Positions 52,593-60,675 of a DNA stretch of 64,000 bases are shown piece after piece (the stretch's first letter is position 1; each line of letters starts with the position of its first letter). The position numbers were made by a program, and so were the translations under genes. A model generated the notes under the pieces. The model was not told where the DNA came from, made no database searches, and worked only from the letters and a program-made list of their open reading frames with translations. Origin of the DNA: JADCCX01 sp031431475 (GTDB taxonomy: Bacteria > Pseudomonadota > Alphaproteobacteria > Rhizobiales > Beijerinckiaceae); assembly GCA_031431475.1 (NCBI GenBank), contig JANPDL010000014.1:61080-125079 (forward strand), read 5' to 3'.

Positions 52593-53363
52593 TCACTCCA
52601 TCCCCGCCACAGCAGCGATCAACCGTTCAATATCCTGAGCCCTCGACAGCCTGTGGTTCCCATCGCTGATCATTGTCACCACCACCGGGTCGAGAGGCAG
52701 ATGCTCCACCAGCGTCAGTGCGTGGGTGAACGGCACATCCGGATCCTGCATGCCCTGCAGGATATGCACCGGACAGCCCACCCGGAAGGTCTTGCCAAAC
52801 ACGCAGTTCTTCCGGCCATCCTCGATCAGCGCGCGGGTGATTGGCGTGGGATCCGGTAAATAGGCCGAGGGCAGATTGAACACGCCCTGTTCCATGATCT
52901 GCGTTTTCACGGCATCGGGAAACTGCGGCCACATCAGCGTTTCGGTGAAATCGCAGGCCGGTGCGATGAGCACGAGCCCGGCGATCTTGCCTGACTTGTC
53001 CTGCTCCATAAGGCGTTTGGCGATCAGCACAGCAATCCAGCCGCCCATGGACGAGCCGACGATGATCGCGGGCTGCATAACCACCTGGGTCAGCACGGCG
53101 ACGGCATCCTCCGCCCAGATCGAGAATGTGCCGTCGCGGAAATCGCCGCTGCTCTCGCCGTGTCCGGCATAATCCATGCGCACCATCGGGCGGCCATGCG
53201 CCTTGCACCAGTCGTTGATGGCGATGGCCTTGGTGGACGCCATGTCGGACTTGAATCCGCCCAGCCACACCACGGGTATCCCGGTCCCTTCCGTGGCGCG
53301 ATACGCGATGCGGCGGGCTTGTCCACCGCTGCCGACATCAAGAAATTGCAGATTGTCCCGCAT
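52593..53363 (-). CDS. Alpha/beta hydrolase
   Basis: The enzyme of about 256 aa has the alpha/beta hydrolase fold. VWLGGFKSDMASTKA forms the oxyanion strand, RMDYAGHGESSGDF follows, and the nucleophile elbow is IIVGSSMGGWIAVL (G-x-S-x-G, Ser near residue 105). An acid candidate is in QDPDVPFTHAL and the catalytic His is in ISDGNHRLSRAQDIERL. The family includes carboxylesterases and palmitoyl-protein thioesterase-like enzymes; the substrate is unknown. The start is placed at ATG 53363 (MRDNLQFLDVGSGG), because the seven codons before it lack resemblance; ATG 53384 is also possible. It is divergent from the glycosyltransferase gene, a neighbourhood seen beside infC in related genomes. Confidence 0.88.
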   Translation of the reverse strand: MRDNLQFLDVGSGGQARRIAYRATEGTGIPVVWLGGFKSDMASTKAIAINDWCKAHGRPMVRMDYAGHGESSGDFRDGTFSIWAEDAVAVLTQVVMQPAIIVGSSMGGWIAVLIAKRLMEQDKSGKIAGLVLIAPACDFTETLMWPQFPDAVKTQIMEQGVFNLPSAYLPDPTPITRALIEDGRKNCVFGKTFRVGCPVHILQGMQDPDVPFTHALTLVEHLPLDPVVVTMISDGNHRLSRAQDIERLIAAVAGME

Positions 53364-53449
53364 CGCACTAAAGCCTGTTTCCAAGATTCTATGGGTTCTG
53401 GTGTCCTTGCCACGATACCCTGCATCGCACCAAGACCGGACACAGCCGA

Positions 53450-54658
53450 TTGTCAGCCTTTCCCGCCCACACCCGCCATGTCCTGCAAGGCCGCGCCGTA
53501 CTCCAGATCATCCCGGAGCTGGAAGCAGGCGGGGCCGAACGCACCACGGTCGATATCGCCGAGGCGCTGGCTTCCATCGGTGCACGCGCACTGGTCGCAA
53601 CCGAAGGTGGCAGGCTGGTCGGTGAATTGCAGGCCAAGGGCGGTGAATGGCTGCCCTTTCCCGCGGCGTCCAAGAACCCGGCCAGGATGGCATGGAATGC
53701 GCAGAGTCTGGCAGCGCTGATCAAGAGGGAGAAGATCGATATCGTTCATGCGCGCTCGCGCGCTCCGGCCTGGGTGGCGCTGGCCGCCACGAAGATTGTC
53801 AAACGACCGTTCCTCACGACCTATCACGGCAGCTATTCCGGCAAGTCGGCACCCAAGGTGCTCTACAATTCCGTGATGGCGCGCGGCGATGTGGTCATCG
53901 CCAATTCGGAATACACGGCAGATCTCATCCGCCAGCAGCACCCGTTCGCGGCGGGGAAGATCCGCGTGATTCCGCGCGGCACCGATCTGGCATCGTTTCA
54001 CCCTTCGTCGGTGGAGCCCGCGCGCGTTCTGGCGCTGCGCGAGGCATGGGGTGTGGGTCCGCATGAGCGCATCATCCTGCACGCCGCACGCCTCACCGGC
54101 TGGAAAGGTCAGCGCGTACTCATTGATGCCGCGAAGATCATGGTGGATCAGGGCCTCAAGGATGTGGTCTTCATGCTGGCAGGTGATGCGCAGGGTCGCG
54201 AGGCCTATGTCAAGGAACTCGACGATCTCATAACGCAGCGCGGTGTCACGGGCGTGGTGCGCCGGGTTGGCCATGTCACGGATATGCCCGCTGCCATGAT
54301 GTCGGCGGCAGCGGTGGCTGTGCCATCGATCGAGCCCGAGGCTTTTGGCCGCGTGGCGGTGGAAGCGCAGGCCATCGGTACGCCGGTTGTTGTTTCCAAT
54401 CTGGGCGCAGTACCCGAGACAGTGCTTGCGCCGCCCGACGTTCAGCCCGAACAGCGTACCGGCTGGCGTGTGCCTCCGGGTGACGCGGTGGCGCTGGCGG
54501 ATGCCCTGATGCAGGCGCTGGCACTACGTCCAAGCGCCCGGGATTCGCTGGCGCAACGCGGTCGCATCCATGCAGAAAGCCATTTCTCTCTCGCCCAGAT
54601 GGTGGAGAAGACACTGGATGTTTATGCCGCGCTCATCGAAATGCGTGATGCACGTTGA
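53450..54658 (+). CDS. Glycosyltransferase, family 4 (GT-B fold)
   Basis: The 402-residue enzyme transfers a sugar from a nucleotide-sugar donor, probably in lipopolysaccharide or other surface glycan synthesis. The N-terminal domain starts VLQIIPELEAGGAERTTVDIAEALASIGARALVAT. The C-terminal domain has the donor-binding EPEAFGRVAVEAQAIGTPVVVSNLGAVPE (E-x7-E, near residue 300). The start is a TTG at 53450; no in-frame ATG suits the fold. It ends 105 nt before infC on the same strand, and the two could share a transcript, although infC probably also has its own promoter. Confidence 0.9.
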   Translation: MSAFPAHTRHVLQGRAVLQIIPELEAGGAERTTVDIAEALASIGARALVATEGGRLVGELQAKGGEWLPFPAASKNPARMAWNAQSLAALIKREKIDIVHARSRAPAWVALAATKIVKRPFLTTYHGSYSGKSAPKVLYNSVMARGDVVIANSEYTADLIRQQHPFAAGKIRVIPRGTDLASFHPSSVEPARVLALREAWGVGPHERIILHAARLTGWKGQRVLIDAAKIMVDQGLKDVVFMLAGDAQGREAYVKELDDLITQRGVTGVVRRVGHVTDMPAAMMSAAAVAVPSIEPEAFGRVAVEAQAIGTPVVVSNLGAVPETVLAPPDVQPEQRTGWRVPPGDAVALADALMQALALRPSARDSLAQRGRIHAESHFSLAQMVEKTLDVYAALIEMRDAR

Positions 54659-54763
54659 TTTCAGGGTGGATTTGCCACTGCAAATCCTTGACTTTGTGAG
54701 CCATTCCGACGATTTTCCACCGCACTGCGGCTGTCTTGCCGTGAACCACAGGAGCTGACTGCC

Positions 54764-55303
54764 ATTCGCCGTCCCATGAGAAATCTCCCGCCGCCCGTGA
54801 AAGACGGGCCGCGCGTCAACAAGGACATACGCTCTCGCGATGTCCAGGTCATCGATGCCGAGGGCAATAACCTCGGAACCCTGCTCACAGCGGATGCGAT
54901 CCGGATCGCGGAAGAGGAAAGCCTCGACCTCGTCGAAGTGGCACCCAATTCGGTCCCCCCGGTCTGCAAGATCATGGATTACGGTCGATACCGCTTCCAG
55001 GAGCAGAAGAAGGCGGCCGAGGCGCGCAAGAAGCAGAAGATCATCGAAATCAAGGAGATCAAACTCCGTCCGAGCATTGATGACCACGATTTTGAGACCA
55101 AAATGAAGGCGGCCAAGGGCTTCTTCGAGGAGGGCAACAAGGTGAAGTTCACTTTGCGCTTCCGTGGCCGCGAAATGGCACATCAGGATATCGGCATGAA
55201 GGTGCTCGACCGCGTGAAGGCGCTGACGGCGGAATACGCCAAGGTCGAGAACGAGCCATCCTTCGAAGGTCGGCAAGTCGTGATGGTGGTTGCGCCGCGC
55301 TAA
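54764..55303 (+). CDS. infC: Translation initiation factor IF-3 (ATT start)
   Basis: IF-3 binds the 30S subunit, discriminates against non-standard start codons and keeps subunits apart. The product is about 179 aa. Two domains are joined by a Lys-rich helix: GPRVNKDIRSRDVQVIDAEGNNLGTLLTADAIRIAEEESLDLVEVAPNSVPPVCKIMDYGRYRFQEQKK, then VKFTLRFRGREMAHQDIGMKVLDRVKALT. I place the start at ATT 54764, giving I-R-R-P-M-R. It lies 9 nt after an AGGAG site (54750-54754), while the ATG at 54776 would be 21 nt away. IF-3 genes with AUU starts are known in E. coli, where IF-3 represses its own translation by rejecting that codon. The gene stands alone, away from rpmI-rplT. Confidence 0.93.
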   Translation: MRRPMRNLPPPVKDGPRVNKDIRSRDVQVIDAEGNNLGTLLTADAIRIAEEESLDLVEVAPNSVPPVCKIMDYGRYRFQEQKKAAEARKKQKIIEIKEIKLRPSIDDHDFETKMKAAKGFFEEGNKVKFTLRFRGREMAHQDIGMKVLDRVKALTAEYAKVENEPSFEGRQVVMVVAPR

Positions 55304-55325
55304 ATTGGCGCGTTTTTCAGATATT

Positions 55326-55364
55326 AAAGGGCGTGATGGTGAATGACCGTCACGCCTTTTCTTT
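55326..55364 (+). terminator. Rho-independent terminator after infC
   Basis: The long stem AAGGGCGTGATGGT/ACCGTCACGCCTTTT has one internal mismatch and a GAATG loop, and is followed by CTTTG. It can serve infC and, on the other strand, the phospholipase-D-like gene. Confidence 0.88.
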
Positions 55365-55402
55365 GAACTAGCTGGGGCCAGTTATCTGTTGAAACCACTG
55401 CT

Positions 55403-57160
55403 CTACAGCCCCGCAAACATCCGGCGACGACGGTCGTGGAACGAACCCTTTCTGAAATCCTTGAGAGTCCAGTCCTTGCCCTCGATCAGGAATTTGCCTT
55501 GATCAACGGATTTTGCCCCACCATGATTGGCGGCATTCCGGTAACTGAAATGCCGGAATAACCTGTCGAACTCTGTGAAGTAGGCGTGGGCCACCCGCTT
55601 GTCACCTCGTATCAACAGCATGTTTTCATCGTTGCCTAGTAGTGAGTTGGGAGAAAAATTGGCAGATCCCGAAATCACCACAGGGTCGTTGCCAAGAGGG
55701 TCCAGCAGCAGGAATTTCAGATGCACATAAAAGACGTTTCCCTGATCACGGAAGTGGAACTCAGGGAACCAAGACGCAAGTTTCCATGACGGAAGCGGGT
55801 CCCGGTTTCCGTCGATACCCAAACCAGTGCCGTTGGCCGCGAGAAATCCGACATCTTGCTTGTGCAGCTTGCCAGCCTCAAAATCTGGCTTCTCCAGCAA
55901 AACATACCGCATCGTATCGGCTTTCTCCATCACCTGAGCATGCAGTGCATTGCCTTCTGGGTTCAGACCAAAAGCCGCGGTAAAGAACACGGCGGTCTTC
56001 GCTTCTGCGACCCTGTTCGCATACCAGGTCAGCATCTTCGAATCCTTGCGAGGACTGAACAGGACTGTCGTCCTGGATGGCAGCTGGTTGGCGGGATTCG
56101 GTGTGTTTTTCATCACCCAAGGCTTCAGTTTGTCAGGTGCAGGATCGCCGGAAAGGGCGGTCCAATACGCCATGAAAGTCTTGGCCACGTCTTGGTCACG
56201 GACAAGGTGCCCGCAGTTCGCCTGCCCAAGGAAGCCGGACATCGTGAAGTTGCTCGACCCCGTCCAGACCTCCTCTGGCACATGCTTCCCGGCACTGTTT
56301 TTCCGGAGCTTCACAATGAATTTGTTATGGGGAATTGCCGCTCGTTTCGTCCGCTTGATCAGGACCGATGTGGGAATCTGGTGTTTGCTGATCGCCAATT
56401 TCGCCGATGCCGTCGCATCCGTATCCTTGGTCTTGCCCCCGACCTTATGTGTACCGGCCTCATGGACGATCTTGACATCAACCCCGCGCTGATGAGCCGA
56501 TTTCAGGGCAAGCAGGATTGGTGCGTAACTCAGTTCATAGGCCGCAACCCTGAGCTTTTCGTCCGGCGTTGTGGAGCTGATGAAGGTGAGCGCGGCCTCG
56601 AGCAATCCGCGCGACAGCCATACCGTTGCGCTGTCCCGAGGATCGTCGAACCGTGCAAGGTCAATCGTCTCTTTCTCTGCAAGTTCCGGAAATTTTTCTG
56701 AGAAAGCCTGGCTTGCTATCGCGCCGCGGTTGAAGAAAACAGCATGGGTACCTGAATCGTCATTCGACTCCGTGCGCAGCGAAACCTCCACCGGTTTGGC
56801 CAGTTTTGGCGCAGACGGCGTGCCATACATCGCATGGATGAAATAGGTATAGGAATATCCCGGTTTGGCCCGATAGTCGCTCCACACAAAACTCTGCACC
56901 GGATGAAGGCTTGTTTCATATTCCTTCCTGGGATCAGGCGACACTACAACCGATTTAAAGACTTTGCGTCCGCTAAGCCATCGGTCAGCACCGGGCTGGC
57001 CTGCTTCCGTGTGATCAACGCGCCGGATGGCAAAACCTAGCAAGCCCTTGCGGGCAGCCAAGGAAGCATCGATGCCAAAAAAGACAACGTTTGTGCCAGA
57101 TACAGCATTGACCGATATTCCAGTGGGGGAAAATCCTGAAGAGGGAACACGAATTTGCAT
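55403..57160 (-). CDS. Phospholipase D-like domain protein
   Basis: The 585-residue protein carries two PLD-type modules. The second has a full HKD motif in VHLKFLLLDPLGNDPVVISGSANFSPNSLLGNDENMLL (H-x-K-x4-D). The first, HNKFIVKLRKN followed by VWTGSSNFTMSGFLGQANCGHLV, lacks the Asp. The N-terminal region of about 150 residues has a beta-sandwich look (TPTGISVNAVSGTNVVFFGID-like start, here FSPTGISVNAVSGTNVVFFGID). It could be an ordered carrier domain. No signal peptide is seen. HKD proteins of this size include nucleases and toxins as well as lipid enzymes, so the activity is open. A separate near-consensus promoter lies upstream, in AT-rich sequence. Confidence 0.8.
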   Translation of the reverse strand: MQIRVPSSGFSPTGISVNAVSGTNVVFFGIDASLAARKGLLGFAIRRVDHTEAGQPGADRWLSGRKVFKSVVVSPDPRKEYETSLHPVQSFVWSDYRAKPGYSYTYFIHAMYGTPSAPKLAKPVEVSLRTESNDDSGTHAVFFNRGAIASQAFSEKFPELAEKETIDLARFDDPRDSATVWLSRGLLEAALTFISSTTPDEKLRVAAYELSYAPILLALKSAHQRGVDVKIVHEAGTHKVGGKTKDTDATASAKLAISKHQIPTSVLIKRTKRAAIPHNKFIVKLRKNSAGKHVPEEVWTGSSNFTMSGFLGQANCGHLVRDQDVAKTFMAYWTALSGDPAPDKLKPWVMKNTPNPANQLPSRTTVLFSPRKDSKMLTWYANRVAEAKTAVFFTAAFGLNPEGNALHAQVMEKADTMRYVLLEKPDFEAGKLHKQDVGFLAANGTGLGIDGNRDPLPSWKLASWFPEFHFRDQGNVFYVHLKFLLLDPLGNDPVVISGSANFSPNSLLGNDENMLLIRGDKRVAHAYFTEFDRLFRHFSYRNAANHGGAKSVDQGKFLIEGKDWTLKDFRKGSFHDRRRRMFAGL

Positions 57161-57204
57161 GCCAGCCTCCAGAATGAATAAATAAAATAAACAACTAATA
57201 TAAG

Positions 57205-57233
57205 TTTAGAATACGGAAAACAGTTACTGTCAA
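57205..57233 (-). promoter_or_regulatory. Predicted sigma-70 promoter of the PLD-like gene
   Basis: On the minus strand a -35 box TTGACA (57228-57233), a 17-nt spacer and a -10 candidate TCTAAA (57205-57210) precede the gene start at 57160 by about 45 nt. The 57161-57205 leader is very AT-rich, and a GGAGG site lies next to the ATG. Confidence 0.6.
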
Positions 57234-57312
57234 TGTTGGATAAATGGCCTCGTTCTCTTCAGGCAGTGAGAAGGAGCTGCACCAGCCTGATGGCTGGCAC
57301 AGCTGGCTTCTG

Positions 57313-58284
57313 TCACATCGCCGCTGAATACGATAGCGGGAACCAGTCGAAGCCTGTGCCGCTCTTCGCCACATAGCCGGTGGCCGGGAACGCTGCGTGA
57401 TAGAAGCTGACCTGCATCTTGTCGGCAGCGGCCATGTCGAGCAACTTGCGGCGCGACGCCACAGCCTGCGCCTTGTCGAGATCGAACCCAAGATGCCAGT
57501 CGGGATTGCGGGCGAATATGCGCGGATCATTGGAGGCATCTCCGATCACCAGCAGGCTCTTGGTGCCGGACGACACCACGAAAGAAATATGCCCCGGCGT
57601 ATGTCCGTCGGACTGGATGGCAGTGATTCCAGGCATCCATTCCTTGCCAGCTTCGGCCTGTTTTACATCCTTGAGATTGGGTATGAACACGCGGCGTGCC
57701 ACCTGGAATGAGCCGCGTGCGGCTTCGGGCGCGGCATTCATCTTCGCTTCGTCGAGATAATGCGCCACTTCCCTTGATGGCACGATGATCTCGGCGTTGG
57801 GATAAACCAGCTGGCCTTCCTTGGTGCGCAGCCCGTTGATGTGATCGGGATGGAAATGGCTGATGAGAACCGTGTCGATCTGCGCCGGGCTGATACCGGC
57901 GGCAGCCATGTTGGCAGCCATCTGCCCGGTGGTGGGCGCGCCGTTGTTGGCGAAGCCGGCGTCGATCAGGATCAGCTTCGAACCCGTGTTCACGATCATT
58001 GTATTGAACGGAGACACACCGGGTTTCGACGGAATGAACTGCGCGTCCATCAGCTTGATAACGTCGTCCACGGGCGCGTTGGGAAAGCGCGTTGCATTCA
58101 CCTCATAGTTGGTGTGGCCATCATGCAATGCGGTGACCTCGAAATCACCGACATTGAAGCGATAGAAGCCAGCCACCTGTTTGCCGACTTTTGGGGCTGC
58201 GGCGCGGGCGGCAGGAATTGGCAGGGCGGGTGCGGCAAGAACGGCAGCAGCCGAAACAAGCGCGGTACGGCGTGACATGGACAT
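57313..58284 (-). CDS. Metallo-beta-lactamase-fold hydrolase, exported
   Basis: The periplasmic MBL-fold enzyme is about 323 aa with a Tat-type leader (SRRTALVSAAAVLAAPALPIPAARAAAP). The zinc motif HFHPDH is in ISHFHPDHINGL (near residue 143). Further ligands are the Asp/His segments DGHTPGHISFVV and VIGDASNDPRIF. The arrangement matches the broad MBL group that includes quorum-quenching lactonases and arylsulfatase-like proteins. There is no direct clue to the substrate. The ATG at 58284 (or 58278) is preferred over 58299 because it puts the twin Arg near the N-terminus. Confidence 0.85.
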   Translation of the reverse strand: MSMSRRTALVSAAAVLAAPALPIPAARAAAPKVGKQVAGFYRFNVGDFEVTALHDGHTNYEVNATRFPNAPVDDVIKLMDAQFIPSKPGVSPFNTMIVNTGSKLILIDAGFANNGAPTTGQMAANMAAAGISPAQIDTVLISHFHPDHINGLRTKEGQLVYPNAEIIVPSREVAHYLDEAKMNAAPEAARGSFQVARRVFIPNLKDVKQAEAGKEWMPGITAIQSDGHTPGHISFVVSSGTKSLLVIGDASNDPRIFARNPDWHLGFDLDKAQAVASRRKLLDMAAADKMQVSFYHAAFPATGYVAKSGTGFDWFPLSYSAAM

Positions 58285-58371
58285 GGTGATCTCCCTCAAT
58301 CAGTGCCATGTGGCACTCACCCACCATAGTTAGGGCAGTTGCTTGGGGGGAAAACACATTCGCGTGCAGAA

Positions 58372-59532
58372 TCAACTTTGCGATTTTGCATTCTTTGGGC
58401 TGGATGTTGCCATGATCAGCGCAACACCCAACAGTGCCGATACCAGCGAACCGCCCAGAACACCGAGCCGCACCTGATTGAGCAGGATTTCCTCGCTGAA
58501 GGCCAGTGCACCCACAAACAGGCTCATGGTGAAGCCGATGCCCGCGAGACAGGCAACACCAACGATGTCAATCCATCGGGCTCCGGACGGCAAAGTTGCC
58601 AGCCCGAATTTCACAGTCAGGAACACGGCCAGCGCGATACCTACGGGCTTTCCGACGATCAGACCCAGCGAGATACCCAGTGTCAGCGCCTCCGTCAGAT
58701 CCGCCATGCCCAGTCCTGACAGCGATACGCCCGCATTCGCAAAGGCGAAGAGCGGCATGATGGCGAAATTCACAGGCGTTTTCAGGGAATCCACCAGCCG
58801 ATGCAATGGGCTGCCACCATTGGCTTTCAGCGGCACAAAAAGCGCCGTGACCACGCCTGCCAGTGTGGCATTGATGCCGGATTGCAGCGTGAAGACCCAC
58901 AAAACACCGCCTGCCAGCAGATAGGGCCACAGCTTTGGTACATTGCGAGTATTGATCGCGGCCAGCGCCATGATCGACAACGCCATGCCAAGGATCGCCC
59001 AGGCCTTCAGTGCGCCAGTGTAAAACAACGCGATGACAATGATGGCGCCCAGATCATCGATGACCGCCAGCGCCAGCAGAAAAGCCCGGAGCGCTGGTGA
59101 CACGCGCTTCCCCAGCAGGCCGACCACGCCGACGGCGAAGGCGATATCGGTTGCCGTCGGGATGGCCCAACCGCGATCAAGAGCGTCCGGGGTCAGCCAG
59201 AGATAGATGATCGCAGGCACCGCCATGCCGCCCGCCGCTCCCGCGAACGGCAGCATGGCTTTCGATCGCTCAGCCAGTGCGCCTTCCTGAAACTCCGCCT
59301 TGATCTCGAGGCCCACGAAGACGAAGAACACCGCCATGAGAGCGTTCTTGATCCAGTCCTTCAACGTGTTGGAGAAATCGAACCGCCCGACATCGAAGCC
59401 GACTTCGGCATATAGCACCGATTTATAAAGCCCCGAGAGCCCGGTGTTCGCAACGATCAAAGCAGCGATGGTGGCGACGAGCAGCACAATGCTCGCCTTG
59501 ACGGCATCGGACGGTGAAACAGGTTCTGACAT
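58372..59532 (-). CDS. nhaA: Na+/H+ antiporter NhaA
   Basis: NhaA exchanges two protons for one sodium ion and supports growth in salt and alkali. The 386-residue protein has the twelve-helix layout of NhaA: KASIVLLVATIAALIVANTGLSGLYKS, then WIKNALMAVFFVFVGLEIKAEFQEG, and the unwound helix IV region IPTATDIAFAVGVVGLLG. The two essential Asp residues of helix V are in LALAVIDDLGAIIVIALFYTG, and the conserved Lys region of helix X is near LGLIVGKPVGIALAVFLTVKFG. It is monocistronic. Confidence 0.96.
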   Translation of the reverse strand: MSEPVSPSDAVKASIVLLVATIAALIVANTGLSGLYKSVLYAEVGFDVGRFDFSNTLKDWIKNALMAVFFVFVGLEIKAEFQEGALAERSKAMLPFAGAAGGMAVPAIIYLWLTPDALDRGWAIPTATDIAFAVGVVGLLGKRVSPALRAFLLALAVIDDLGAIIVIALFYTGALKAWAILGMALSIMALAAINTRNVPKLWPYLLAGGVLWVFTLQSGINATLAGVVTALFVPLKANGGSPLHRLVDSLKTPVNFAIMPLFAFANAGVSLSGLGMADLTEALTLGISLGLIVGKPVGIALAVFLTVKFGLATLPSGARWIDIVGVACLAGIGFTMSLFVGALAFSEEILLNQVRLGVLGGSLVSALLGVALIMATSSPKNAKSQS

Positions 59533-59601
59533 GTGGATAGGGTCTCAAGAATGCATGGAAAGCACGCTATAAGGATAAAGCTTGCTCAAGGGCAATGCCC
59601 C

Positions 59602-60573
59602 TCACGAACTCCCGATCAGAATCCCTACGGCCAGCACCAGGGCACCACCCACCACGACCTGCACGATAGAGCGCATGAACGGTGTTTCCATGTAGCGCGT
59701 GCGAATCCAGGCGATGGCGATCAGTTCCACTGCGACGATGACCGCCGCAATGCTGGTCGCGAGCCAGAAGGCGTTGGGCCAGCTGTTGGGGATGAGATAG
59801 GGCAGCGAATGCCCCAGCCCGCCGACCGCGGTCATCAGCCCGCAGACCGTGCCACGAATCCACGGGCTGCCACGGCCCGAGATCTTGCCGTCGTCTGACA
59901 TTGCTTCCGTGATACCCATGGAGATTCCCGCGCCGACCGATGCCGCAAGACCGATCAGGAAGGTCTCGTAGTTATTTTTGGTGGCGAAGGCTGCGGCAAA
60001 CAGCGGGGCCAGTGTCGAGACCGAGCCATCGATGAGGCCGGCCAGTCCTGGCTGGACATAGGTCAGGACAAAGCGACGGTGGTTGGCGGCGGACTCCACA
60101 CCCTTCGCTTCATCTGTGAGATGCTCACCAACCAGCGCCTCGGCCTTTTTCTCGTGGCCACGCTCGACTTCGGCGAGGTGCAGAAAAAGCTCGCGCACAC
60201 GGGTGTCCAGCGCCTGAGTGGCCGCGCTATCGTAAAAGCTGACGGCCTGCTGCTCCATCAACGCGGCTTCCGCCCGCAGCTTTTCCGCCGAAACATCCTT
60301 CTCCCACCACAGGTTGCGCCGCTTGGCAAAGCCACGCACGTCCTCGCGCCGGATCGGCGGCAGATGTTCCCCGAAACGCTCGCGGTAGAGATCGAAGAGC
60401 CTGGCCCGGTGGCCGCGCTCTTCCTCGGCCATTTCTTCAAAGACCTTGGCTGAAGCTGGAAATTCCGCGCGGCATGTCTCGGCGAAGCTGCCGTAGATGC
60501 GCGAATCCTCTTCCTCGCTGGCAATGGCAAGGGCCAGAACTTCACGTTCTGAGAGATCAGATAGAGCGCGCAT
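59602..60573 (-). CDS. mbfA: Membrane-bound ferritin MbfA (ferritin-like domain fused to VIT1-type transporter)
   Basis: This inner-membrane iron exporter limits iron and peroxide stress in rhizobia and agrobacteria. The product is about 323 aa. The N-terminal ferritin-like domain (residues 1-150) carries iron ligands in IASEEEDSRIYGSFAE, FEEMAEEERGHRARLFDLY, EAALMEQQAVSFYDSAA and HLAEVERGHEKKAEALV. The C-terminal half is a five-helix CCC1/VIT domain (FVLTYVQPGLAGLIDGSVSTLAPLFAAAF and GLAASVGAGISMGITEAMSDDGKISGRGSPWIRGTVCGLMTAVGG). The ATG at 60573 is used. A perfect ICE-type palindrome lies 11 nt upstream, so repression by Irr under iron limitation is expected, as reported for Agrobacterium and Bradyrhizobium mbfA. 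Confidence 0.94.
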   Translation of the reverse strand: MRALSDLSEREVLALAIASEEEDSRIYGSFAETCRAEFPASAKVFEEMAEEERGHRARLFDLYRERFGEHLPPIRREDVRGFAKRRNLWWEKDVSAEKLRAEAALMEQQAVSFYDSAATQALDTRVRELFLHLAEVERGHEKKAEALVGEHLTDEAKGVESAANHRRFVLTYVQPGLAGLIDGSVSTLAPLFAAAFATKNNYETFLIGLAASVGAGISMGITEAMSDDGKISGRGSPWIRGTVCGLMTAVGGLGHSLPYLIPNSWPNAFWLATSIAAVIVAVELIAIAWIRTRYMETPFMRSIVQVVVGGALVLAVGILIGSS

Positions 60574-60583
60574 GTGCAATTCC

Positions 60584-60598
60584 TTAGAATAGTTCTAA
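60584..60598 (-). promoter_or_regulatory. Irr-type iron control element (ICE) upstream of mbfA
   Basis: The perfect inverted repeat TTAGAATAGTTCTAA (TTAGAA, TAG spacer, TTCTAA) matches the core of the ICE motif bound by Irr in rhizobia (TTAGAA-N3-TTCTAA). It lies 11-25 nt before the mbfA ATG and about 78 nt before the amn start on the other strand, so it could also affect the amn promoter. Confidence 0.82.
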
Positions 60599-60675
60599 TC
60601 TAGTAGCTGATCGTCCATCATGCAACCCCGGAAACCCCTCTTGTCAGGCATTCGGCTGCTGTGCATAAGTTCGCC

